Shown here: piece after piece, positions 7,796 through 15,305 of the stretch
Position numbering within the stretch: position 1 is the stretch's first letter
How the letters are laid out: each line of letters opens with the position of its first letter
NCBI GenBank assembly: GCA_965246855.1
Contig: CBDFFP010000002.1
Coordinates: forward strand, 248,001-312,000
DNA length: 64,000 bases
Direction: 5' to 3'
From: UBA1952 sp965246855
GTDB taxonomy: Bacteria > Bacteroidota > Bacteroidia > Chitinophagales > Chitinophagaceae
Notes under the pieces: generated by a model
What the model saw: only the letters and a program-made list of their open reading frames with translations
Told to the model about the DNA's origin: nothing
The model's database searches: none
Position numbers and translations under genes: made by a program

Positions 7796-9160
7796 TCACA
7801 ACCGCACCACCTTCTCCGGGAAATCCGCCGCGTGGCGATACACGAGGCTGCGGATATAATCGTTGTCGGGCAGTGGGTCCAGGAGCGGAGAAAGCTGTTC
7901 ATAGGAAGCAGCGGCGATGGTTTCGCCCACATAACCCATCGCGCAGAGGTTGCCTTTATGGACAAGAATGCAGCTTCTTTCGCCCCGCTCGCGGCCTTCA
8001 TCCAGCAAGGCAAAAGACGGCAGCCGTTCCTCCAAAGTCTTTATCGCTTCCTGCGCGCGGGCGTTGTAGAAAAGGATTTCTTCGCCACAAAAACCTTCGC
8101 AACCTTCCGCAGGCAATCCGCCTTTGCAATCGGCATCGGGCGCAAGGCCGCAGAGGCGCGGACAGAGGGAAAACTCTTCCGTCAGCGCGCGCAGTTGGCG
8201 GTAGCCTTCGTTCAAAGTATTGAAGGAATACAGCGCAGGGGCCACCATGCGGTGCTTCTCCACGGCGAGGCGCGTGTAGCCGTTCCGGTCTTCGTAAGAA
8301 AACAATCCGAAGCGCGGATGATAGCCCCGCTGGCTGCGGTTATGAGACGGCCACAGACGGCGGATTTCCACGCTTTCCAGAATATGCGCCATGAGGTCTG
8401 TGGCGACGGGCGTGAAGGAAATGCGGTGGATTTCGCGGAGGAAATCGGCCTTCTGGCGGGTCGTTTTGTTGTTGGAAAAATGGCTTCGGACGCGCTTGCG
8501 CAGGTTCAGCGCCTTGCCCACATACACCGGTTTTTCGGCAGCGTTGTAGAAGTAATACACGCCGGGACACGGCGGCAAATCATCTAACTGCTCTACTGGC
8601 ACATGCGGCGGCAGATACTGCTCGCGGTTGCGGCCTTTGAGAAGCTTTTGAAGCTCGCCACCTGCGTCGTTTTGCACGAGGTGAGCGAAGAGATGCGCGG
8701 TAGCTTCCGCATCGCCGAGGGCACGGTGGCGGTCATTATGAGGGATGCCCAGTTCGGGGCAGATAGAAGCCAGCCCGTAGCGGCGCAAACCGGGAACCAC
8801 CTTGCGGGCATAGCGGATGGTGCAGAGCTTGCGCGCGTCTAATTTGTGACCAGCAGCTTCTAAAGAATGCTTGACGAAGGAGTAGTCAAAATTGACGTTG
8901 TGGGCAACGAAGATTTTACCCCGCAGCTTGTCGGCCACGGTTTCAGCGATTTCCTCAAAAACCGGTGCGGTAGAAACCATCTTGTCGGTAATTCCGGTGA
9001 GGCCCTGAATGAAGCGTGGAATGGGCCGCTGCGGATTGACGAGCGAGGTGTAGGTATCGAGCACCTGCTGCCCGTCGTGAACGACAATGGCAATATCGGT
9101 GATGCCTGCGGCAGATGCGTGGCCTCCGGTCGTTTCAATATCTACAATCGCATACAGCAT
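7796..9160 (-). CDS. DEDDh exonuclease fused to a GIY-YIG nuclease domain
   Basis: The first 170 residues are a DnaQ-type 3'-5' exonuclease with YAIVDIETTG at residues 3-12, FVAHNVNFDY, and a closing HRALGDAEAT. A GIY-YIG domain follows at about 195-280, seen as GVYYFYN and PVYVGKALNLRKRV, as in UvrC and Cho. The C-terminal third resembles the region after GIY-YIG in UvrC-like proteins and holds several cysteines (CPRLCGLAPDADCKGG). This domain order is known in Bacteria as a polymerase III epsilon-like protein with possible repair function. The start at 9160 is chosen because an upstream in-frame codon at 9247 adds 29 unrelated residues. A TACCTTTA box precedes it. Confidence 0.88.
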   Translation of the reverse strand: MLYAIVDIETTGGHASAAGITDIAIVVHDGQQVLDTYTSLVNPQRPIPRFIQGLTGITDKMVSTAPVFEEIAETVADKLRGKIFVAHNVNFDYSFVKHSLEAAGHKLDARKLCTIRYARKVVPGLRRYGLASICPELGIPHNDRHRALGDAEATAHLFAHLVQNDAGGELQKLLKGRNREQYLPPHVPVEQLDDLPPCPGVYYFYNAAEKPVYVGKALNLRKRVRSHFSNNKTTRQKADFLREIHRISFTPVATDLMAHILESVEIRRLWPSHNRSQRGYHPRFGLFSYEDRNGYTRLAVEKHRMVAPALYSFNTLNEGYRQLRALTEEFSLCPRLCGLAPDADCKGGLPAEGCEGFCGEEILFYNARAQEAIKTLEERLPSFALLDEGRERGERSCILVHKGNLCAMGYVGETIAAASYEQLSPLLDPLPDNDYIRSLVYRHAADFPEKVVRL

Positions 9161-9264
9161 CTTGGGGATAAAGGTAAAGAACGGATGAAGGGCGGGAAGG
9201 TTGGGGGTTTGGAAGATGAGTAGTATTTTGCGTGGCAATCTGTTCAAACTTCATTATAACACTA

Positions 9265-9678
9265 ATGCACATAAGTAAGATTTTAAGCGCAATGGGAATT
9301 CCAATGCTATTACTTGCCTTGTTCTCATTTCAACGACAACCTGCGAAGTTTACAATAGAGGGTATGTCAGAAGATGCCAGTTATGGTTATACCGAAGAAA
9401 ACCCAATTAAAGTTGGCGGTGGCACTTCGGCTGGATATCATTTCCAGTACTTACAACATCTTTTGGGTCCAAATGGCGAGGCCTTGGATATAAAAAGAAT
9501 TGGGAGTTGTGGTGCAGCATATTCAAATCCTGATACCAGTCTTACAAAATTTGACAAAGGTGTTTTAACATGCTTCAGTGTCAATTGTAAATCTTTCTCC
9601 GAACCCAAAATACTGTATTTAGACAAATACAGGTATGGAGTTCTATTTATTCCTAAGGGATTTACTTGGAAGGAATAA
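9265..9678 (+). CDS. Hypothetical exported protein, 137 residues
   Basis: A hydrophobic N-terminus (ILSAMGIPMLLLALFSF) looks like a signal peptide or anchor. The mature part carries YGYTEENPIKVGGG, then LGPNGEALDIKRIGSC, a pattern I recall from a Bacteroidota family of small conserved proteins often misannotated as an aldolase. Three cysteines are present. The ATG at 9265 is preferred; an earlier one at 9232 adds 11 residues. Base composition is clearly more AT-rich than the flanks, so it may be a recent arrival. No operon partner is seen. Confidence 0.65.
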   Translation: MHISKILSAMGIPMLLLALFSFQRQPAKFTIEGMSEDASYGYTEENPIKVGGGTSAGYHFQYLQHLLGPNGEALDIKRIGSCGAAYSNPDTSLTKFDKGVLTCFSVNCKSFSEPKILYLDKYRYGVLFIPKGFTWKE

Positions 9679-9723
9679 CTGCTTTCAATATTGGGCTTGG
9701 CGAGCCCTCTTCTATTCGTCCCT

Positions 9724-10677
9724 TCACCACCCCAGCGCGCTCGCCCCCAAAATCGCGGCATTCGCCTCTGGCAATCCCGAAGAAAGCAGCCGGATTTTTC
9801 CCTTGTAGAGGTGTAGCAAATTCTCCTCAAAAGACTCCCGCACGGGGTGTAAAAGCAATTCTCCCGCCCGCGCCAGTCCGCCGTAAAAAACAATGGCTTC
9901 CGGCGAGGTAATGGCAACGGTATCGGCCATCGTTTCCCCCAGGATACGGCCTGTATAATCAAAGATTTCGCGGGCCAACACATCACCTTTCTGCGCTGCC
10001 TGCTGAATGTCCCAGGCTGTGATTTTTCCGCAGCACTCGTGCAGCTTACTCGGGGCGCGGCGCACGGGCAGCCATTCTTCCGCCGTGCGCACAATGCCGG
10101 TGGCCGAGGCGTAGGTTTCCAGACAGCCGTTCCGCCCGCAGCCGCAGGGCCGCCCGCCGCGCACGGCAATCACATGGCCCAGTTCGCCCGCCAGTCCGTC
10201 GTGGCCAAGGATAAGCTGTCCGTTCGCCACAAAGCCGGAGCCGAGGCCCGTGCCGAGCGTAACGACGATGAAATCTTTCATTCCCTGCGCCGCACCGTAG
10301 AGGCCCTCGCCCACCGCCGCCGCGTTGGCGTCGTTGGTGAGGCGCACGCGGTAGCCCGTGAGCGCGGAGAGCTTTTCCGCCACGGGAATAATGCCTTTCC
10401 ACGGCAGGTTGGCCGCGTCTTTTATCTCGCCGGTGTGGAAGTTGGCGTTGGGCGCGCCCATACCAATGCCGGAAATTTCTTCTCCCCGCACCAGATTCTT
10501 CACCGTTTGCGAAAGGACTTGGAGATAGTCCTCTGCCGTAGCGTGAACGCGGGTCTTCAAATGCGCCGTGCGCAGTACCTTTCCTTCGGCGCTCACGAGG
10601 CCCACGGTGGTGTTGGTTCCACCCATGTCAATGCCCACGGCGCAACAATCTTTTTGCGGCTTTTCTAATCCTGTCAT
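9724..10677 (-). CDS. ROK-family sugar kinase (glucokinase-like)
   Basis: The ATP-binding motif GIDMGGTNTTVGLV is at residues 18-31, the sugar-site TNDANAAAVGE and LGTGLGSG follow, and the ROK zinc motif appears as CGCGRNGCLETYAS. At 317 residues it has the usual ROK kinase length with no helix-turn-helix, so it is an enzyme rather than a repressor. Glucose or another hexose is the probable substrate, supported by the divergent hexose transporter only 34 bases away; the two genes probably share regulation from that gap. Confidence 0.9.
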   Translation of the reverse strand: MTGLEKPQKDCCAVGIDMGGTNTTVGLVSAEGKVLRTAHLKTRVHATAEDYLQVLSQTVKNLVRGEEISGIGMGAPNANFHTGEIKDAANLPWKGIIPVAEKLSALTGYRVRLTNDANAAAVGEGLYGAAQGMKDFIVVTLGTGLGSGFVANGQLILGHDGLAGELGHVIAVRGGRPCGCGRNGCLETYASATGIVRTAEEWLPVRRAPSKLHECCGKITAWDIQQAAQKGDVLAREIFDYTGRILGETMADTVAITSPEAIVFYGGLARAGELLLHPVRESFEENLLHLYKGKIRLLSSGLPEANAAILGASALGW

Positions 10678-10711
10678 TTCGCCGAGTAAATTAGGCGTTT
10701 CGTTTTACACC

Positions 10712-11986
10712 ATGACCAACGCGCTTCCCGCTAATCCTACGCCCAAAAAATCGCTCGCTGTCGGCATGATGCTGATTGGCGTTTTGTTTTTCATTTTCGG
10801 CTTTATTACGTGGTCTAACAGCCAGTTGATTCCCTACCTAAAGCTCGCCTGCGAGTTATCGGCGGCAGAAAGCTACTTGGTGGCCACAGCGTTTTTCGCG
10901 GCGTATTTTGTGATGGCGCTGCCCTCGGCGGCAATCCTGCAACGCACGGGTTATCAGAAAGGCATGAGCCTCGGACTGGGTATTATGGCGGTGGGCGCGC
11001 TTGTATTTATTCCGGCGGCGCAGTCGCGTACATTCTCGCTTTTTCTGCTCGGTCTTTTCATTATCGGAACCGGATTGGCGTTGCTTCAAACGGCTTCCAA
11101 TCCTTACGCCGCTGCGCTCGGCCCGCGCGAAAGTGCGGCGAAGCGTATCAGCATCATGGGTATCTGCAACAAGGTAGCGGGCATTCTGGCCGTGTATGTT
11201 TTGGGCAGTATTACGCTTTCCAACGCAGATGAAATCAAGGCGCAAATAGCCACCGCGACGGCGACCGAAAAAGCTCAGATTCTGGACACGCTGGCGCAAA
11301 AAGTGGTTGTTCCTTATGGGATTATTGCCGGTGTGCTGGCGGCGATTGCGATTCTGTTTTTGCTGTTCCGCTTGCCGGCTATTGAAGAGGAAGAAACGGT
11401 TGAAACCGCTTCGTTTTCCACCGAGAAAAGAAGCCTGTTGAGCTACCCAAATCTGACGCTCGGCGCAGTGGCAATCTTCGTATATGTGGGCGCAGAAGTG
11501 ATTAGCTACGATACGTTCACAGCCTTCGGCGAGTCGCTGGGATACCCATTGGAAGTGGCGAAGAAATTCCCTTCCTACACCGGTTATTGTTTGCTCGCAG
11601 GCTATCTCTTGGGCATCGCGCTGATTCCCCAAAAGCTGTCGCAGCAGCGGGCACTTTTCTTTTCGGCGCTGTTGAGTATTGTGCTGGTGGTCGCTACGAT
11701 TTTCAGCAGCGGCGCGGTTGCGGTGGGTGCTTTCGCCTTGTTGGGATTGAGTAATGCGGCGATGTGGCCCGCCATTTTTCCGATGGCACTGGCAGGACTT
11801 GGTAAACTGACCAAGCAAGGCGCAGCGGTATTGATTATGGCGATTGTGGGCGGTGCGGTTTTGCCGCCGCTCTATGGCAAATTGAGTGAGTCAATAGGCA
11901 GTCCGAAGATGGCGTATGTGCTCTTGATTCCGTGCTATCTCTATATTCTGTGGTATGGAATGCGGGGCGAAAAACAGCGCGCGTGA
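10712..11986 (+). CDS. Major facilitator sugar transporter, FucP/GluP type
   Basis: This is a 424-residue protein with about 12 membrane spans, opening with a short cytoplasmic tail. Motifs of the fucose/glucose-galactose porters are visible: FGFITWSNSQLIPYLK in the first span and LLQTASNPYAAALGP in the fifth. The ATG at 10712 is chosen because it starts the family's N-terminus; upstream codons overlap the ROK gene. The stop overlaps the start of the next gene by four bases (GTGA), so translation of the two is coupled. Confidence 0.92.
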   Translation: MTNALPANPTPKKSLAVGMMLIGVLFFIFGFITWSNSQLIPYLKLACELSAAESYLVATAFFAAYFVMALPSAAILQRTGYQKGMSLGLGIMAVGALVFIPAAQSRTFSLFLLGLFIIGTGLALLQTASNPYAAALGPRESAAKRISIMGICNKVAGILAVYVLGSITLSNADEIKAQIATATATEKAQILDTLAQKVVVPYGIIAGVLAAIAILFLLFRLPAIEEEETVETASFSTEKRSLLSYPNLTLGAVAIFVYVGAEVISYDTFTAFGESLGYPLEVAKKFPSYTGYCLLAGYLLGIALIPQKLSQQRALFFSALLSIVLVVATIFSSGAVAVGAFALLGLSNAAMWPAIFPMALAGLGKLTKQGAAVLIMAIVGGAVLPPLYGKLSESIGSPKMAYVLLIPCYLYILWYGMRGEKQRA

Positions 11987-12303
11987 ACCTTCTTTTCGTA
12001 TGCAGCCGCAACCAGTGGCGCAGCCCGACGGCAGAGCTAGTTTTCCGGGAGTACGATGGCATCCAGACGCGCTCGGTAGGAACGGCATCTTCGGCGCGCA
12101 ACCGGCTGAGCGAGAAAACGATTTTGTGGGCTGACCTTGTTTTTGTGATGGAGAAGCACCACCGCGAGCAGCTTGAAAGCCGCTTTCCCGAAACGGCGCT
12201 TTCGCGGGAAATTATTGTGTTGGACATCCCCGATGAATATGGTTTTATGGATGCGGAGTTGGTGGCGGAGTTGAAAGCGCGGGTGGAGGCGCATCTCCTG
12301 TAA
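11983..12303 (+). CDS. Small LMW tyrosine-phosphatase-like protein
   Basis: Starting at the GTG that overlaps the transporter stop, the 106-residue protein begins VNLLFVCSRNQWRSPTAE. The phosphatase loop CX5R (CSRNQWR) and following Ser match low-molecular-weight protein tyrosine phosphatases, and ADLVFVMEKHH is the usual central strand. It is shorter than the typical 150 residues and ends soon after DIPDEYGF. Substrate unknown. Overlap with a hexose transporter is an unusual setting for this family. Confidence 0.8.
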   Translation: MNLLFVCSRNQWRSPTAELVFREYDGIQTRSVGTASSARNRLSEKTILWADLVFVMEKHHREQLESRFPETALSREIIVLDIPDEYGFMDAELVAELKARVEAHLL

Positions 12304-12318
12304 TCTTTCCGAAACGAA

Positions 12319-12345
12319 GAACGCCCCACCAGTGGCGGGGCGTTC
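12319..12345 (+). terminator. GC-rich hairpin after the phosphatase gene
   Basis: GAACGCCCC and GGGGCGTTC pair across a short loop, 15 bases after the stop. Without a long T run it may be either a terminator or a member of the dispersed GGGGCG palindromes. Confidence 0.5.
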
Positions 12346-12387
12346 CTACAAATTTCTCATTATTCACTAATCATTACTCATTGTTCA

Positions 12388-13044
12388 TTATCCCGGTATC
12401 CGGCCCATATACTGCTGCAATTCCTTGATTTGCGCCACCACTTGTTCGTGCGTGGGCTTCGCGTTTTTGGCTTGGGCGAACGCCATCTTTGCGCCTTTGT
12501 AGGAGCGGCGTTGAAGAAGAATCTGGCAGATTTGCAGGTGCGCCATCGCGCGGCTGTCGGCATCGGGCAAGCCTTTTTTCAGCGCCTGTTGAAAGTGTTG
12601 GTAAGCTTCGGTGGTGTTGCCTTTTTTCATGGATATAGAGCCGAGTTGAAGCAGCGCGCTGCCTTCGTAGCCTTTCTCCGTAATGCCCGCCGCGAGGCTT
12701 TTTTTCAGGTCGCTTTCCGCCTGGTCAAGGTCTTCGTTCATGGTGCTAAGGTTGCCGCGCAGCATATAATAGGACGAGCGCACGGGCTTATACAGCCAAT
12801 CCGGGTTTTTCACCCGGTCAAGCAGCGTTTTCGCGCCTTCAATATCGCCGCTTTCCACATAGCCTTGAATCAGCGTCATGGGGCCAATGAGGAAGTGGGC
12901 AGCCACAAAAAGAATCGCCAGCAGCATCGGAATCCAAGCCACCCACCACGTTACTTTAAAGCCCAAAAGCAAGCCCAGCGCGAAGAGCGCCACCGCCAGC
13001 GGAAGGCGATTGAAAACCAAAAAACGACGCAATCCTATATTCAT
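12388..13044 (-). CDS. Two-span membrane protein with TPR repeats
   Basis: Two hydrophobic spans lie within residues 14-55 (LPLAVALFALGLLLGF and WIPMLLAILFVAAHFL). The rest carries about four tetratricopeptide helices pairs (for example ALLQLGSISMKKGNTTEAYQHFQQAL is one unit with typical A, G, Y and F positions). The TPR part probably faces the cytoplasm and binds a protein partner; no specific partner can be named. A TACTTTTG promoter box lies 24 bases before the ATG. Confidence 0.8.
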   Translation of the reverse strand: MNIGLRRFLVFNRLPLAVALFALGLLLGFKVTWWVAWIPMLLAILFVAAHFLIGPMTLIQGYVESGDIEGAKTLLDRVKNPDWLYKPVRSSYYMLRGNLSTMNEDLDQAESDLKKSLAAGITEKGYEGSALLQLGSISMKKGNTTEAYQHFQQALKKGLPDADSRAMAHLQICQILLQRRSYKGAKMAFAQAKNAKPTHEQVVAQIKELQQYMGRIPG

Positions 13045-13067
13045 CAGGAAATTTCTTTTAAAGGCCG

Positions 13068-13075
13068 CAAAAGTA
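13068..13075 (-). promoter_or_regulatory. -7 promoter box of the TPR gene
   Basis: TACTTTTG matches TAnnTTTG exactly on the minus strand, 24 bases upstream of the start at 13044. Confidence 0.45.
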
Positions 13076-13295
13076 CGGCGCGGGAACGCTCTCTTTTTTT
13101 GTGGTTGTGCAAGAAACGGAACCGGCGAAGCGTTTAATCAGAAAGGCGATGGGAGAAACAGACGAACGGTATTTTTAACCCGCCCAATGCTACCGCGACA
13201 GGTACGGAACGCGTCCGCTATTACTACGGTGCGGTAACGCCGGACGGACACGGAAAAGCCTTATCAATACGGCAACTTTCAAACTCTCTTTTCAT

Positions 13296-15026
13296 TTGGC
13301 CCGCAGGCAAATTCTTCTTCTTCGGTTTCTGGCGTTCGCGCTGGGCGGGCTGTTGCTGGCGCTCATTGGTGCGTCGTTTTATGTGGCGCGCCAAACCGAC
13401 AGACGGATGCCGGAGCAACTGGCGCGACTGGTTTCTTACTCCACCGGCGGGCTGTATCATTTAGAGCGGGGCCGCGCGCGCACCATGCCGCTGGGCCGCA
13501 GAATAGCACTTTCCGATGTGCGCATCGTTCCCGACCCGGTGCGGCTGCGGCAATTGGCGCTCCACGATTCCCTGCCCGACCGGCTGTTTTTTATTCAGAT
13601 AAAGAGACTGCTTTTTACGGGCGTTCGTTGGGAAGATTTGTGGCGGAATAAGCGGTTTTGGTGTACGGAAATGGCTTTGGAAGGACTGACTGTCCGCGTG
13701 GAAACCGGACTGGGGAAAATGCCTTTCCAACTGCAGAAGCCGCCCGGAAATTTTAAGCTTGCGGGTGCAGTGGTGGAAAACGTAGAAGCAGCGCAAATAA
13801 ATTTCTCCCTGCTTCACCACAACGGCCCCGACCATATTTCGGCTTCTTCGCAGGACGGACTGCTGCGGGGAACGGCGCTGCACTGGCAATCGGGAAAACC
13901 GGTTTCTTTTAACGCGCTTACGCTTACTCTTGGCGCGACGACACTGAAACTTCCCCACACACGCAACGAATATTCAGCAACGGGCTGGCAGTTGGATTTG
14001 GTGGAGAAAGTGTTTCGGATGAGCGGTTTCCGGTACCGGCAGAAGCTGCCCGATAATGTCCGGAGTGCGCGTTACCAGTTGGACATTTCCTTGTTGGAAG
14101 CGCGCGGGCTGCACCGCATTGCCGACACAACTACAGGTTTTTTCGCGTTGCAAAACCTTCGGCTTTTTGAGCCGCGCGTAACGGCTTCAACCACGCGAAA
14201 AGCAGGTGAAGTCTCCGCTATCTCTCCTAAAGATTTTCCGCAAAAGCTGTTGCAAAAAGCCGGGCTTCCGCTTTTGTTGGAACAGGTGGATCTTTATCGC
14301 GGGGCAGTTGTTTATGAGGAAACGCGTATGCCCACAAACCGCACCGGCGTTGTGAATTTCAGCGAGCTGACGGGCCGCATACAGCCACTCTGGCTCTCGC
14401 CTCTTCCGTCGGGCATTCCTTCCGGGCCGGTGCTGGTAGCGATAAACGGCCATTTCCAAAACCGAAGTTTAATTTCCTTAACCGCCTCGCTTTCTCCTGA
14501 CTCGCAGCAGAGCTTTACGCTCCAGGGAAAAATATCGCGGATGGGCGCGGAGCAAATCCAGGAAGTGGCTGTGAGCTTAGGACACATGCGGATTCAAAAA
14601 CTGCACTTGGATTCGGCGGTTTTCCGGTTTTCAGGAAATGCTTTTTCCATGCACAACACGCTGCTGTTGGCCTACCGCGATCTGAGTGTGCAGTTGCTGC
14701 GCTATGACAGTGTGCAGAAGCGGTTGCGGCAGCAGCCGGTGCTTTCCCTGCTGGCAAACCAATTGATTCTCCATCCTTCCAATCCGCTGCCGGGCCAGTC
14801 TTTCCGGCGGGTGGAAACGGATTATCTCCGCCCGGAAACGCAGCCTTTTTTCGCAGCGCTATGGAAATCGCTTTTCAACAGCATCACGGAAGCGGTGATT
14901 GCCGACCCGGCATTCCTGACTTATGTGCGGCAGAAAGCGGCGACGCGAACGGAGCGCAAAGAAGAGCGGCTGCGTCGCAAAGAGGCGCGGCGGAAGCGGC
15001 GGGAAGAACGGCTTGGTGGGCTTTGA
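13296..15026 (+). CDS. Single-span membrane-anchored protein, 576 residues (AsmA-like at best)
   Basis: No family is firmly recognised. A membrane span at about residues 6-27 (LLRFLAFALGGLLLALIGASF) is followed by a long beta-rich periplasmic region with motifs such as LERGRARTMPLGRRIALSDVR and ALEGLTVRVETG that recall AsmA/DUF748-type lipid-transport proteins. The C-terminus is a highly basic helix (RKEERLRRKEARRKRREE). No ATG begins the frame: TTG at 13296 is the first plausible start and the frame is open only from 13179. It stands alone. Confidence 0.7.
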   Translation: MARRQILLLRFLAFALGGLLLALIGASFYVARQTDRRMPEQLARLVSYSTGGLYHLERGRARTMPLGRRIALSDVRIVPDPVRLRQLALHDSLPDRLFFIQIKRLLFTGVRWEDLWRNKRFWCTEMALEGLTVRVETGLGKMPFQLQKPPGNFKLAGAVVENVEAAQINFSLLHHNGPDHISASSQDGLLRGTALHWQSGKPVSFNALTLTLGATTLKLPHTRNEYSATGWQLDLVEKVFRMSGFRYRQKLPDNVRSARYQLDISLLEARGLHRIADTTTGFFALQNLRLFEPRVTASTTRKAGEVSAISPKDFPQKLLQKAGLPLLLEQVDLYRGAVVYEETRMPTNRTGVVNFSELTGRIQPLWLSPLPSGIPSGPVLVAINGHFQNRSLISLTASLSPDSQQSFTLQGKISRMGAEQIQEVAVSLGHMRIQKLHLDSAVFRFSGNAFSMHNTLLLAYRDLSVQLLRYDSVQKRLRQQPVLSLLANQLILHPSNPLPGQSFRRVETDYLRPETQPFFAALWKSLFNSITEAVIADPAFLTYVRQKAATRTERKEERLRRKEARRKRREERLGGL

Positions 15027-15305
15027 TTTCTCTTCCTTCTATCCCACGAATTTCACTCGTGGCAATTGCTATTCGTCCCTTTCAAGGACGTGCGGTTTCC
15101 TAAAGACAGAACCCTGAAAGGGTTCAACCCAAAAATGCTTCCACAGCGAATGTGGGTTCAACCCCTTCGGAGTTACTGAATAATTGCATCCTCTGTTTCG
15201 CCGGTTTCATCAGCGGCTATTCACATTCAAGCCCTTCGGGCTTGTGAATACGGAACAGATGAGGTTTCGTAAAAAGCAGATACCTTCTGTCTGTTAGACG
15301 CTCGC
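15027..15305. other. Non-coding spacer with small palindromes
   Basis: The 279 bases hold ACCCTGAAAGGGTT at about 15110-15123 and AAGCCCTTCGGGCTT with flanking TTCACA/TGTGAA at about 15219-15248. These resemble the short palindromes at 20597 and 37834. No frame or RNA gene was seen. The two genes either side converge, so some of these may act as terminators. Confidence 0.5.

Noticed and set aside
10001..10677. ROK repressor with helix-turn-helix
   Set aside because: The protein begins directly at the ATP-binding motif with no DNA-binding domain, so a kinase is the better call.
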